Source: a bacterium
GTDB taxonomy: Bacteria; Armatimonadota; Abditibacteriia; Abditibacteriales; Abditibacteriaceae
Assembly: GCA_004172935.1 (NCBI GenBank)
Contig: SDZD01000049.1
Location: forward strand, 1-49,466
Direction of reading: 5' to 3'
Length of the DNA: 49,466 nt
This document shows, in pieces, positions 1-8,521 of the stretch. Positions within the stretch are counted from its first letter, which is position 1; each line of letters opens with the position of its first letter. Below the pieces are notes generated by a model. It did no database searches, was not told the DNA's origin, and saw only the letters and a program-made list of their open reading frames with translations. The translations under genes were made by a program, and so were the position numbers.

Positions 1-1475
1 CTCTTTTCGCCCATGCGCTCAAGGCTGAGCAGATTTTCTTTGGTGAGTAGGAAAAGGTCGGCGACATCTTTCACGAACTCGGCCGCGATGAAGCGCTTGC
101 CGAGTTCGATACCGACGCGGTCGATGTTCATTTTGTCGCGGCCCACGAAGTGTTCGATGAGTCGTTCTAACTGCGCGGGGCACGCCGAGTTTTCGCACAT
201 CAGGCGCGGCCCATCCATCACGGTTTTGGAGCCGCACGCCGGGCAATGCTCTGGCACAACATAAGGATGCTCGACTCCGGTGCGCGCCTCGACCAGCACT
301 CGCACCACTTCGGGAATGATTTCGCCCGCTTTGCGAATGACCACGCGGTCGCCGACTCGTACATCCTTCTTTTGCAGTTGTTCGATGTTGGAGAGGGTGG
401 CTTTTGATACTGTCGTGCCCGCCACTTCGACGGGTTCAAAAAATGCCATCGGCGTCAGGACTCCAGTGCGGCCAACGTTGACGACGATGTCTTTCACTAC
501 GGTAATCACTTCTTCGGGAGGGAATTTGAAAGCACAGGCCCAACGTGGGTTACGCCCTACGTAGCCCAACTCGTTTTGGAGCGCGAAGTCGTCCACCTTC
601 ACCACGACGCCATCGGTGGCATAATCCAAAGTGGCGCGCTCCTTCTCGAACCATGCGATGAACTTGCGCACTTCTTCCATACCATTACACACCTTGCGAA
701 GCGGGTTAACACGAAGGCCGGCCCGTTCGAGGGTTTCGAGCAGTTCGGTTTGAGTCTTGATGTTCAGGCTGTCGTAGGCGCCGAGGGTGTAGGCCGAAAA
801 CGACAGAGGACGTGCGGCTGTGGCGCGCGGGTCTTTTTGGCGAACCGAACCGCTGGAGCCGTTGCGTGGGTTAGCTAACAGGGGTTTGCCCTCTTCGGCC
901 ATTTTGGCGTTGAACTTCTCGAACTCGGAGCGCAGCATGTAAATCTCGCCGCGTGCCTCGAATGTTTTGGGCATTGGGTCGAGATTGATGCGATTCGGCA
1001 CTGAGCGAATCGTTTTGATGTTGCCCGTCACATCTTCGCCGACTTGTCCATCGCCGCGCGTGATGCCGCGCTTGTAGACACCATCCTCATAGACAATCGC
1101 CGCAGAAAGCCCGTCGATTTTGGGTTCGCACACATAGCGCACCACCACATCATCGGGCAGGGCCGTGTGGCGCCTCAGAGTTTTCTCCCAGTCAAGTAGT
1201 TCCTCTTCGCCGCGCACGTCTTTGAGCGACAGCATCGGGACCGAGTGACGAACTTTGGTGAAGTCCGATTCAAGTGGCGCGCCGACTTTTTGAGTCGGTG
1301 AATCGGGGGTGATCAGGTCGGGAAACTGGGTTTCCAGTTCGACCAGACGCCGCATGAGCGCGTCGTAGGCATCATCCGACAGTGAGGGCGCGTCGTTGAT
1401 GTAGTATTCGCGGTTGGCAGTCTCAATCTGCGCGCGCAGCGCTGTGATTTCGGCTTGAGCTTGTTCGAGGGTCAT
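1..1475 (-). CDS. ligA: NAD-dependent DNA ligase LigA (partial, C-terminus beyond window)
   Basis: LigA seals nicks in duplex DNA using NAD+ and is essential for joining Okazaki fragments and for repair. Translating the minus strand from the ATG at 1473-1475 gives about 491 residues with no stop before the window edge. The order is the usual one: an N-terminal Ia-type helical region with NREYYINDAP, then the adenylation domain with CEPKIDGLSA, where K119 is the expected AMP-accepting lysine. After that come the OB-fold region and the four-cysteine zinc finger (HCPACGS ... CENSACPAQ). The start of the helix-hairpin-helix region is present; the rest and the BRCT domain lie outside. Family members are about 670 residues, so roughly 70% is visible. 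No clear Shine-Dalgarno precedes the start. The identification is secure. Confidence 0.96.
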   Translation of the reverse strand, partial: MTLEQAQAEITALRAQIETANREYYINDAPSLSDDAYDALMRRLVELETQFPDLITPDSPTQKVGAPLESDFTKVRHSVPMLSLKDVRGEEELLDWEKTLRRHTALPDDVVVRYVCEPKIDGLSAAIVYEDGVYKRGITRGDGQVGEDVTGNIKTIRSVPNRINLDPMPKTFEARGEIYMLRSEFEKFNAKMAEEGKPLLANPRNGSSGSVRQKDPRATAARPLSFSAYTLGAYDSLNIKTQTELLETLERAGLRVNPLRKVCNGMEEVRKFIAWFEKERATLDYATDGVVVKVDDFALQNELGYVGRNPRWACAFKFPPEEVITVVKDIVVNVGRTGVLTPMAFFEPVEVAGTTVSKATLSNIEQLQKKDVRVGDRVVIRKAGEIIPEVVRVLVEARTGVEHPYVVPEHCPACGSKTVMDGPRLMCENSACPAQLERLIEHFVGRDKMNIDRVGIELGKRFIAAEFVKDVADLFLLTKENLLSLERMGEK

Positions 1476-1866
1476 TGGTGCGAGTTTAAACCTAAGGTCG
1501 TTGGGGGTTCTTTAAAGGCGCTTTGCAAGTCGATTTGTTATTGCATAAGGGGCGACCGGGATGTTGGTACTAAGCAGTAGTGCGTGTTCATTGGCTTCAG
1601 TATATCATGAATGGTTGGGTTCCTTTGCTCAAAAGGGCGGGGAAATAAGGTGTGAACTGGACAGGTCGCAGGGCTAAAGCCCGCGCTATTTGGCTAAAGC
1701 CACCACACCCTGACGTTGTCGGGTACCCGGCCTTCGCGGGCACAGCAGGAGCGCTACGCGCGCTGGATGAGAATATTGAGTAGCTATAATGGTAGGGATC
1801 CCATATCAGTTATTCGGCGGGCACAACGATTGGGGCTTGCTAGGCTCTATACCCATTCGCTTTCTG
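1476..1866. other. Intergenic region between divergent ligA and GxGYxYP gene
   Basis: No convincing gene is seen in these roughly 390 bases. The stretch 1671-1701 holds two nearby copies of the palindrome GGCTAAAGCC (1671-1682 and 1692-1701), of the kind found in dispersed intergenic repeats. A TATAAT lies at 1785-1790 and overlaps the most upstream ATG of the next gene, which argues for the downstream start at 1867. Confidence 0.6.
1671..1701. repeat. Paired GGCTAAAGCC palindromes
   Basis: GGGCTAAAGCCC at 1671-1682 is followed 9 bases later by GGCTAAAGCC at 1692-1701. Both are self-complementary. This looks like a small dispersed intergenic element, but no second copy is seen elsewhere in this window. 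Confidence 0.45.
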
Positions 1867-3453
1867 ATGCTTCGTTCGCCTATTGCTTTGTTGACCTTGT
1901 TGGCTATTGGGATTTTGTGTTGTGGTGGCACTCCCGTTTCCGCTCAAAACACCCCTAAGATTGTTGCGGCGCCACCTCGGACGCCGGCTTCGGAGCCGCC
2001 GCCGAGCAAGTTGCGTGAGCTGTGGGTTTTGCCGCAGAAAGGGCTTTCGCCCGCTGAGGCGGTACTCGCTCAGACTTTGCAAGGGCTTGTCAACAAGAAG
2101 AAGGCGCGCGTGTGGCTTCGCAGTGACAGTATTCTCGCCATCGTCGAGGAGCAACTCAAGCGCGAGGGCGTTCAATTCCACGAGATGAGTTCCCCGTGGG
2201 AACTGCTGAAAGACTTCCGCTCGCAGGTGAAGGGTGCCATCGTGTACCGACTCAACACTCCCAGCATCAATGTTGCAACCTCGTTGTGTGGGCCGATGAA
2301 GGCGGTTGCCATCGACGAATCGTTGTTACCTCTCGCTGATGCCGCTGGGTTAAAGGTGCTGGCCGATGTGCGCGCTATGGATGACCAGGCCGGGTGGGAT
2401 AAATATCATGCGCTGTTCGCCCGTGGGGTTATGATTGAGCAAGCGACGACGAGGTCGGGCTTTTTGCGCGACTTACCCGTCGCTCTGAACGCCTTCACGA
2501 TGTACAACAATAATTCGGCGTTCCGTACCTACGTGGCGCGCGAATTGGGGCCGCAGACCATCGCTTATGGTTGGGGGCCGGACGAGTACGGTTGGGTGCG
2601 CGACCTGAGTCGCGCCAACGCGACGGCGGTAGCGGCGGACTGGTGTTCGGATTTGTCGGCTCTGCGCCTGTTGCCCGCTGGCAAGTTGCAGCGGCCCAAA
2701 GTCGAGCGTATGAAGGCCGAACCCGGCGTGCGCTATATCGCTTTCGTGATGAGCGACGGCGACAACATCCAATGGCTCAGCAAAGATTTCGTCGGCAACT
2801 CCCGTTTCTGGGCGAGTCCGTTGCGCGGCAAATTCCCGATTAGCTGGGAGATGTCGCCGATTCTGGCGAAGATGGGGCCGCGCGTGCTGCAATACATCTA
2901 CGCGACTGCGACCCAAAGCGACGATTTCATCGCTGGCCCCGGCGCCCCCGGCTACACCTTCCTGCATTCGCAAACCGACCGCCTCGCTTTGGCGAAACAG
3001 GCGGCGCCGTATCTACGCGATTCCGATTTGCCCATCGTTAGTGTGTTGAACGAGAACGCGGGCAGCCTCGCCGAAACCATTCCGCTGCTCGATCAATCCG
3101 CCGTAAGCAGCGTCATCTACAAGGATTACTCTCCTTATAATAGGCGCAAGGGCGACATCGTGTGGCATCGCGGCAAACCTTGCCTGTCCTACAAATTCAT
3201 GCTGTGGTCTAAGTTGATGGAGCCAGATGGCCTGGTTCGTGGAATCGAGCAGATGCCCACCGACCCGCTCAACAATGAGGCGAGTTATGCCCTCGTCAAT
3301 ATGCACGCCTGGTCGTGGGGCGATCAGGGCGGCCCATTGGTCAAAGCGCAGGAAACCATCGACAAACTGCCGCCCAACACCCGCGTTGTGACAGCCACCC
3401 AAATCATGCAGATGCTGAGCGATAACTTCAGCGCTCGCCATGCGAAGGATTAA
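1867..3453 (+). CDS. Secreted GxGYxYP-like domain protein
   Basis: A 528-residue exported protein of probable carbohydrate-related function; the GxGYxYP families (Pfam PF14323/PF16216) have no established reaction. The start at 1867 gives MLRSPIALLTLLAIGILCCGG, a good signal peptide. An in-frame ATG at 1789 would add 26 residues but overlaps a TATAAT box. After a Pro-rich linker, the N-terminal region (LWVLPQKG...LAQTLQGLVN) and the segment YIAFVMSDGDNIQWL (SDGDN at 296-300) match what I recall of this family. The signature glycine-tyrosine motif itself looks degenerate, as GAPGYTF. There is no obvious operon partner; the next gene starts 61 bases downstream on the same strand. The family call is fairly confident; the function is unknown. 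Confidence 0.75.
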   Translation: MLRSPIALLTLLAIGILCCGGTPVSAQNTPKIVAAPPRTPASEPPPSKLRELWVLPQKGLSPAEAVLAQTLQGLVNKKKARVWLRSDSILAIVEEQLKREGVQFHEMSSPWELLKDFRSQVKGAIVYRLNTPSINVATSLCGPMKAVAIDESLLPLADAAGLKVLADVRAMDDQAGWDKYHALFARGVMIEQATTRSGFLRDLPVALNAFTMYNNNSAFRTYVARELGPQTIAYGWGPDEYGWVRDLSRANATAVAADWCSDLSALRLLPAGKLQRPKVERMKAEPGVRYIAFVMSDGDNIQWLSKDFVGNSRFWASPLRGKFPISWEMSPILAKMGPRVLQYIYATATQSDDFIAGPGAPGYTFLHSQTDRLALAKQAAPYLRDSDLPIVSVLNENAGSLAETIPLLDQSAVSSVIYKDYSPYNRRKGDIVWHRGKPCLSYKFMLWSKLMEPDGLVRGIEQMPTDPLNNEASYALVNMHAWSWGDQGGPLVKAQETIDKLPPNTRVVTATQIMQMLSDNFSARHAKD

Positions 3454-3514
3454 CTGGTTTCGCGTCTGTCATACTAATTTCTGTTCTCATATCAGATAAT
3501 TATTGACGGCAGAA

Positions 3515-4687
3515 ATGAAACGATTTGCTCCCCGCGAATTTGCTTTTTTATGCGCTCCCCTTGCTGTGTTAGGCGTTGGGGCGATAGTTGCTCGCGCTCT
3601 TCATCTACTGAAACCCGCACCCACATTGAGCTTGTTTTCTGGCCCGGTATGGAGTTCGGCACCTAACTTTAATAATCGCCAGGCACATGATTTCGGGTGG
3701 ATGGGGTGCCTCACTGACAAGGAGGAAACACCAAGAAAAGTGGGTTATCGGGCCTCCCTCTTTGGCAGTAGAATGGGGCAATCGCCCGTCCTTTTATACA
3801 GTAGTTCTGCCCCCCTCCCACCAAAATCTTCGAACACCATGCCGCCTGTACTAATAGGCGGGCAAAAAGTTTTTGTTATGCCGCCTGTATATTGGAGCGA
3901 GCAGAAAGTTCTTCTCGGCACATCACTTACTCTCGACAAGATACCACCTGGCGTTCAGAATCTCGAATGGAGACTCGAAGTAGTGGCCGCTCCTTTTTCT
4001 CCTTCGGCTACCTCTCCGACCACCACCGCTCCTACCCGCGCCTCCGTTTCTCAATACGCAGTTTCTTCAGACACTTTACAGGACTGGTCTCGAATTCCAG
4101 GTGCCTTACATGTCCAGAAACGATTCACTGCCAAATTAACGGGGCAGGAACTTGACCCCATTATGCTCTGCTTCGCAGATAACCAGCTTTCCGCTTCCTT
4201 TCAGGGAAAGATTCATGCGACGACTCAGATAAGGGGCAACAGGAGTCGTCTTTTTAGGCGGCTGGAAGCATTTGATGGCAAGGTCCATCGGTTGTTATGG
4301 AAGGATGTTGCTCCCGATTCCAATCATTCGCATACCGCGTATGGCCCTTACGTCATAAAAGAGTGGTGGAGTGGCAATTCTGGCATGTCGTTCGACGGCA
4401 TCACCTGGAATAATAGCCAAAATGGTTTAGAGCTTGACCTGCGTTCAGTGCCAGCTTCGTGGGGAAGGATTACTTTACAAGTCGAGGTCGTCGCCGACCC
4501 ACAAATTGGCCGCACTGGAACGGCTGATAATCAAAGCTGTGACCTATCCACCCTGCGACAACTCAAAGCGCGCGGTTGGGTTTACGGAAGCAGAACTGTT
4601 GTAATCCGAGATGAGGCGGCCAAAAAAGCCGCGCGCCAGAAGATGAAGAACCTGTTCATACACAATTCCTCCTCACCAAACGAGTGA
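3515..4687 (+). CDS. Hypothetical protein with N-terminal membrane anchor
   Basis: This 390-residue protein is not recognised. It opens with MKRFAPREFAFLCAPLAVLGVGAIVARALHL..., a short charged stretch and then one hydrophobic helix (residues about 10-30), so it is probably anchored in the inner membrane with the rest outside. The body is rich in Ser, Thr, Pro and aromatic residues and looks mostly beta. A low-complexity Ser/Thr/Pro patch near residues 158-172 may be a linker between two beta domains. The C-terminus is a short basic helix (AAKKAARQKMKNLF). An in-frame TTG at 3503 would add four residues; the ATG at 3515 is preferred. Base composition is somewhat AT-richer than the neighbouring genes. 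It may be co-transcribed with the upstream GxGYxYP-like gene. Confidence 0.7.
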   Translation: MKRFAPREFAFLCAPLAVLGVGAIVARALHLLKPAPTLSLFSGPVWSSAPNFNNRQAHDFGWMGCLTDKEETPRKVGYRASLFGSRMGQSPVLLYSSSAPLPPKSSNTMPPVLIGGQKVFVMPPVYWSEQKVLLGTSLTLDKIPPGVQNLEWRLEVVAAPFSPSATSPTTTAPTRASVSQYAVSSDTLQDWSRIPGALHVQKRFTAKLTGQELDPIMLCFADNQLSASFQGKIHATTQIRGNRSRLFRRLEAFDGKVHRLLWKDVAPDSNHSHTAYGPYVIKEWWSGNSGMSFDGITWNNSQNGLELDLRSVPASWGRITLQVEVVADPQIGRTGTADNQSCDLSTLRQLKARGWVYGSRTVVIRDEAAKKAARQKMKNLFIHNSSSPNE

Positions 4688-5038
4688 TAGCATCGTTAGA
4701 GCATTTTCATAAGTCGTCATCCGTTAAGGGAGAGCAAAGGGCTTATTGCGTGGGCTTGATTGTTATCGGGACTTATAAGGCGGTTGCAGAGTAGGGGGAC
4801 TTATAGAAAACCGACAGAAATGGGCGAATTGGTTCTGAAATTTATGGTGCTTATCAATGGGTGAAGTTAAACTTGAGGGCTACAGCAACTCACTTTCAAG
4901 AAAATAGGACGGGGCAGTTTTAGCGACAGCTAGAGTCAGCCATTTCCAACCCCTTCGGGATACAGGTGTCTCTGTTTGCGGCTTTTCGCTGTAGATGCAG
5001 GAGTGAGTTGACGTAAAACATTTGTTTAACAAACAGGT
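4688..5038. other. Intergenic region without recognised features
   Basis: About 350 bases between the membrane-anchored orphan and the small lipoprotein gene. No open frame with coding character, no strong hairpin and no clear promoter is seen. The upstream signals for the lipoprotein gene must lie here, but I cannot place them. Confidence 0.5.
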
Positions 5039-5200
5039 ATGACTCCATTCATCAATCGCCTTATTGTGGCTTTCATCGGCCTAACCATCATTGCTGGCCT
5101 CGCCGGATGCAACAGCACGCCCCCTGAAATGACGCAGGAAGATTTCGCGAAAAATCGCAAAGCGGGTATGAACCCCAACGGTGGCGGCACGCACCGATAA
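5039..5200 (+). CDS. Small lipoprotein, 53 residues
   Basis: ATG at 5039 opens a 53-codon frame ending in TAA at 5198-5200. It encodes MTPFINRLIVAFIGLTIIAG followed by LAGC, a textbook type II signal peptide and lipobox with the lipidated Cys at residue 24. The mature part is only 30 residues, polar, and ends in a Gly/Asn-rich tail (NPNGGGTHR). A strong terminator begins about 20 bases after the stop, which supports real expression. There is no Shine-Dalgarno sequence. The function is unknown; the mature peptide is too short for a known enzymatic domain. It is convergent with the prepilin-like gene. Confidence 0.72.
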   Translation: MTPFINRLIVAFIGLTIIAGLAGCNSTPPEMTQEDFAKNRKAGMNPNGGGTHR

Positions 5201-5220
5201 AGGGTGTAAGCACAACAAAA

Positions 5221-5250
5221 AAAGAGAACGCCCAAAGGCGTTCTCTTTTT
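5221..5250. terminator. Bidirectional intrinsic terminator
   Basis: A 12-bp perfect stem (arms 5221-5232 and 5237-5248) encloses the loop CAAA. It has a run of T on the right and a run of A on the left. It can therefore end transcription of the small lipoprotein gene from the left and of the prepilin-like gene from the right. Confidence 0.9.
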
Positions 5251-5316
5251 TTGTTGCTGTAGCCAAGAAGATGGTGGCGGTTCGGAGAGAGAACACACCA
5301 CCATCCTAACTAATAT

Positions 5317-6138
5317 TTAGTTGAGTGGCTGGTCGGGGACGCCGCCGTTGTAGCCTTTGCTGAAGGTCATCCAGGTGCCGCCGGAGTCGACGCCCTCGTT
5401 GCCGAAGGGGTGTCCCTGGAAACGCTTCAATTGGCCGCGACGACCAATGACAGCTTTGACGTGGCCATCCATGTACAGGAAGTTCGAGGTGTCGAGGTGC
5501 TGCCAGGGGGTGCCGACGGGAGCCTGCCACAAGTTGATGTAGGAGTTTGTGGAGATTTGGTCGGTGTTGTTGAAGGTGCTGCAGCCGCGATACTCTTCCT
5601 GGTTGGCGCTACCGGGGCACATATGCATTTCGCCAGCCAGAACGGTGAGCGAAACAGCCGGGAATTCAGCGATGCTGGCTCCGCCGGGGCCATTGTAGCG
5701 GTTGCCGCTTCCATCGTAGTTGGTTTGCAGCGCGTAGGCGGCCATACCGTAGGAGCGACGGCGCAGACCGAAGCCTGTTGCGGTCAGGTTGAAGGAATTG
5801 CCGGTGTCGCTGGGGCACTGCATGACCTGAGAACTTTTCACATAGGGTTGAACCAGCAAGTCCCACGAGGAAGGAGCGCCTGCGGAACCCGATCCGGCAG
5901 GGATGCGGTAGGCATCTTCCTGCACTGGCCATTTCTCATCGTAGTCCTGCGAGTACTGGATGAGGCCGAGGCCGATCTGTTTCAAGTTGGATTGGCAGCT
6001 CGATTTACGGGCGTTTTCGCGAGCGCGGGCAAATACGGGGAATAAGATGGCGGCGAGGATTGCTATGATAGCAATGACGACCAAAAGCTCTATGAGGGTA
6101 AAAGCCTTGTTATTATTTCGACATGTAATGAACTGCAT
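5317..6138 (-). CDS. Prepilin-type N-terminal methylation / H-X9-DG protein
   Basis: A 273-residue pseudopilin-like secreted protein. After a short basic leader, the class III (prepilin) signal AFTLIELLVVIAIIAILAAI includes the G/A-F cleavage site, the conserved Glu at +5 and the hydrophobic helix. Next comes FPVFARARENARKSSCQSNLKQIG, typical of the large prepilin-like families of Armatimonadota and Planctomycetota. The C-terminal H-X9-DG signature is present with H214 and D224-G225. These proteins are processed by prepilin peptidase and are thought to form or decorate type II secretion or pilus-like structures; single isolated copies like this one are common. No other pilus gene is nearby. 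A candidate promoter lies about 60 bases upstream. Confidence 0.93.
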   Translation of the reverse strand: MQFITCRNNNKAFTLIELLVVIAIIAILAAILFPVFARARENARKSSCQSNLKQIGLGLIQYSQDYDEKWPVQEDAYRIPAGSGSAGAPSSWDLLVQPYVKSSQVMQCPSDTGNSFNLTATGFGLRRRSYGMAAYALQTNYDGSGNRYNGPGGASIAEFPAVSLTVLAGEMHMCPGSANQEEYRGCSTFNNTDQISTNSYINLWQAPVGTPWQHLDTSNFLYMDGHVKAVIGRRGQLKRFQGHPFGNEGVDSGGTWMTFSKGYNGGVPDQPLN

Positions 6139-6199
6139 AATGTGCCTTTTGGTTTGCTCCGACTATTTCAAATGTATGTCGGTCATGATTCCATACTTG

Positions 6200-6227
6200 A
6201 TTATACCCATAAGTTGATGTTTTTAAA
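6200..6227 (-). promoter_or_regulatory. Candidate promoter of the prepilin-like gene
   Basis: Reading the minus strand, a perfect TATAAT (6200-6205) lies 16 bases from TTTAAA (6222-6227), a four-of-six match to a sigma-70 -35 box. It is correctly oriented, 62 bases before the start codon. Confidence 0.45.
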
Positions 6228-6231
6228 CATC
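6216..6231. promoter_or_regulatory. Inverted repeat overlapping the -35 region (possible operator)
   Basis: GATGTTT and AAACATC form a perfect 7-bp inverted repeat separated by two bases. It covers the -35 element of the candidate prepilin promoter, where a repressor would act. No cognate regulator is identifiable. Confidence 0.3.
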
Positions 6232-6369
6232 TTGGACTGAGAGTTCTCCTAGCAGGTTTTCAGGGAAGTTATGGATTCGCTAGGGAACCCAAAGTGCAAG
6301 AAAGTTTCACCCCTCAATGGCCTTGTCGAGTTCTTTCCTTTCTTGCGCACATGTGTTTAATTGTGCTGA

Positions 6370-6927
6370 ATGAATGCTCAACCAACTCTGGAAACCAAGC
6401 GCTTAATACTGAGGCCGTTCCGTCTTGAAGACGCCGCCGATGTGCAGCGATTGGCCGGAGCGCACGAGATTGCGTCCGTTACCCTCAATATTCCTCACCC
6501 TTATGAAGACGGCATGGCCGAAAGCTTCATCCTCAGTCTCGAAACTCAGTGGCAGCAGGGGCGCGGCGCTACTTTAGCCATCACCCAACGCGAATCGGGC
6601 CAACTGGTGGGCTGTATGGGAATGGGCATCAGGCCGCAGTTCCAGCACGCCGAACTCGGTTACTGGATTGGCGTGCCTTTCTGGGGACAGGGCTATGCTA
6701 CCGAAGCGGGCAGCGCCATGCTGCATTTTGGATTTATAACGCTTAAGTTACATCGCATTTACGCTTCGCACCTCGCGGGCAACCCCGCGTCGGGCCGAGT
6801 TCAGGAGAAGATGGGCATGAAGTACGAAGGCCGCTTCCGCGAACACTACCTCAAATGGGGCCAATGGCACGATGCCGACTTCCGAGCCATCCTCGCTAGT
6901 GAATGGGCGGCTGAAACGAACGATTAA
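6370..6927 (+). CDS. GNAT family N-acetyltransferase (RimJ/RimL type)
   Basis: A 185-residue acetyl-CoA-dependent N-acetyltransferase. The sequence begins LETKRLILRPFRLEDA, the usual start of the RimJ/RimL/Acetyltransf_3 group. It carries the acetyl-CoA-binding loop as PFWGQGYATEA and the later NPASGRVQEKMGM segment where a bulky acceptor region and the C-terminal strand follow. This group acetylates N-termini of ribosomal proteins in E. coli, but most members have other or unknown substrates. Its TAA stop lies inside a long intergenic inverted repeat. A TTTAAT-like -10 lies only about 8 bases before the ATG, which hints at a leaderless transcript. The family is certain, the substrate unknown. 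Confidence 0.9.
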   Translation: MNAQPTLETKRLILRPFRLEDAADVQRLAGAHEIASVTLNIPHPYEDGMAESFILSLETQWQQGRGATLAITQRESGQLVGCMGMGIRPQFQHAELGYWIGVPFWGQGYATEAGSAMLHFGFITLKLHRIYASHLAGNPASGRVQEKMGMKYEGRFREHYLKWGQWHDADFRAILASEWAAETND

Positions 6928-7164
6928 ACACAGAGGGCACAGAGGAACATAAGAAGCACAGAGGGGTTTGAGAGAGGGGATTTTTAGCCGCCGATAAATT
7001 GCTGAATACCTTCGTAGGGGCAACCCATGTGGTTGCCCATCATAGGAACTGCCCATACATCGCATTCGCGCCAAAAACGAGCAACCGAAATGGTGGGCAA
7101 CCACGTAGGTTGCCCCTACGGTGTAAATTTCCTTTCTAAAATCCTTTGTGTTCTCTGTGTTTAA
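6924..7164. repeat. Nested inverted-repeat element, about 240 bp
   Basis: Outer arms 6924-6946 and 7142-7164 (23 bp, 3 mismatches) are inverted copies of a TTAAACACAGAG-type sequence. Inner arms 7013-7040 and 7093-7120 (28 bp, 3 mismatches) are inverted copies of a CGTAGGGGCAACC-type sequence. The element fills the gap between convergent genes and overlaps the stop codon of the acetyltransferase. The left part resembles a second copy at 12639. No coding frame for a transposase is present, so a non-autonomous MITE or REP-like element is likely. Confidence 0.85.
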
Positions 7165-7167
7165 AAA

Positions 7168-8280
7168 CTACAGTGAATAATCGACGACGTAACGGTAGCC
7201 GGAATCGCGTTTCATGTCGGCGAAGGCTTCGTTGATTTGGGTCAACGGAATTTTTCCGGTGATGAGTTCATCGACCTTGATTTGGCCTTCCATATACATG
7301 TCGATGAGGCCGGGGAGTTGCGATTTGCCGCGTGCGCCGCCAAAGGCGGTGCCAATCAGGCGGCGTCCGGCGATGAGGAGGCGCGGTGTCACTTCGACTG
7401 TTTCGCCGGTTTTCGCGACACCGATGAGGCAGCAGACGCCGCCGCCATAGATGGTGCTTTCGAGCGCCTGACGCATTACTGTGGTATTGCCCGTTGCCTC
7501 GAAGACATAATCGGCGCCGCCCCCGGTGAGTTGCTTCACCTGTTGAACGCTATCGCCATCGTTGGGGTTGATGAAGTGGGTGGCGCCAAATTCGGCGGCG
7601 CGCTTCAGGCGGGCCGGGTTAGGGTCGACGGCGACCACCATTTCGGCGCCCGCCAGTTTGCAGCCCTGCAACACGTTGAGGCCGATGGGGCCGACGCCGA
7701 ACACGACGCACTTGGAGGCCACTTTCACTTTCGCGGTGTAGAGTGCCGCGCCAATGCCCGTGGTCACGGCGCAGCCGAACAAGCAGGCGGCATCGGCGGG
7801 GGCGTCGGGGCGAATTTTCGCGACGGCTTCCTGATGTACGACGGTGTATTGCGAGAACGTCGAGGTCAGCATGAAGTGGTGCAAGTCTTTGCCGTGATGG
7901 TGGAAGCGCATCGAACCGTCGTTCATGCTGCCGCCGAAATAGGCGTCATCGAGCGTCGAACACAGGTTGGTTTCGCCCGACAGGCACTCGCGGCAGTGGT
8001 TGCACTGCGGGATGTAGATGGGCACCACGCGGTCGCCCTCGACAAATTCGGTGACACCGGGGCCAACTTTGACGACCGTTCCGCAGCCTTCGTGGCCGAG
8101 AATCGAGTTGTTGCGCGTGCTGGTGTCGCCGCCCGACATGTACCAGATTTCGGTGTGACAAAGCCCGGTCGCGTCGAGCTTGATCATGACTTCGCCTTCG
8201 CGCGGATCGTCCACTTCGATCTCATCAATGACGAGGGGCTGATTGATGCCAGTAAAAATAGCGGCCTTAGATTTCTGCAT
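7168..8280 (-). CDS. Zinc-dependent alcohol dehydrogenase, class III-like
   Basis: A 370-residue NAD(P)-dependent medium-chain dehydrogenase. Catalytic zinc ligands C41, H63 (with E64) and C170 and the structural-zinc set C93, C96, C99 and C107 are all present. The nucleotide-binding loop is GVGPIGLN. The overall pattern (IPQCNHCRECLSGETNLC, TSTFSQYTVV, GTAFGGARG) follows class III enzymes such as S-(hydroxymethyl)glutathione dehydrogenase. The glutathione-contact positions are mostly changed, however: the usual Glu after the SGGD segment is absent, and the anion-binding Arg after the structural zinc loop is replaced by acidic residues. A glutathione adduct is therefore an unlikely substrate. 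An in-frame GTG at 8286 is an alternative start. The stop lies just outside the 240-bp repeat. Confidence 0.9.
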   Translation of the reverse strand: MQKSKAAIFTGINQPLVIDEIEVDDPREGEVMIKLDATGLCHTEIWYMSGGDTSTRNNSILGHEGCGTVVKVGPGVTEFVEGDRVVPIYIPQCNHCRECLSGETNLCSTLDDAYFGGSMNDGSMRFHHHGKDLHHFMLTSTFSQYTVVHQEAVAKIRPDAPADAACLFGCAVTTGIGAALYTAKVKVASKCVVFGVGPIGLNVLQGCKLAGAEMVVAVDPNPARLKRAAEFGATHFINPNDGDSVQQVKQLTGGGADYVFEATGNTTVMRQALESTIYGGGVCCLIGVAKTGETVEVTPRLLIAGRRLIGTAFGGARGKSQLPGLIDMYMEGQIKVDELITGKIPLTQINEAFADMKRDSGYRYVVDYSL

Positions 8281-8509
8281 GGTCACTGGAAATTTTAGCG
8301 CTTAGAACACGTTCAGATGCTACCTTTCCCTTTGCTGAAGCCAACAAACTGCGTTCTGCCCCGCGCCGCGATAAAGAACCGGCTGGCATAGTCACTGTGT
8401 TGGTGATAGCTCCTGATGAGTGACTTCAGGGGGCTGGTGTTGGGCAGGAAGTTATTACCACTATTATTGAGGCTTCCTACGGTTTAGATATGGCTCACTT
8501 GCTGCGCCG

Positions 8510-8515
8510 TATAAT
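8510..8515 (+). promoter_or_regulatory. TATAAT -10 box six bases before the start codon
   Basis: A consensus TATAAT ends 6 bases before the ATG at 8522. Transcription would start at or next to the start codon, giving a leaderless mRNA. No good -35 element is seen. Confidence 0.45.
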
Positions 8516-8521
8516 TGATTT

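Noticed and set aside
2473..2973. A 166-codon minus-strand frame inside the GxGYxYP-like gene
   Set aside because: It is antisense to a well-supported gene and has no start signal or family features.
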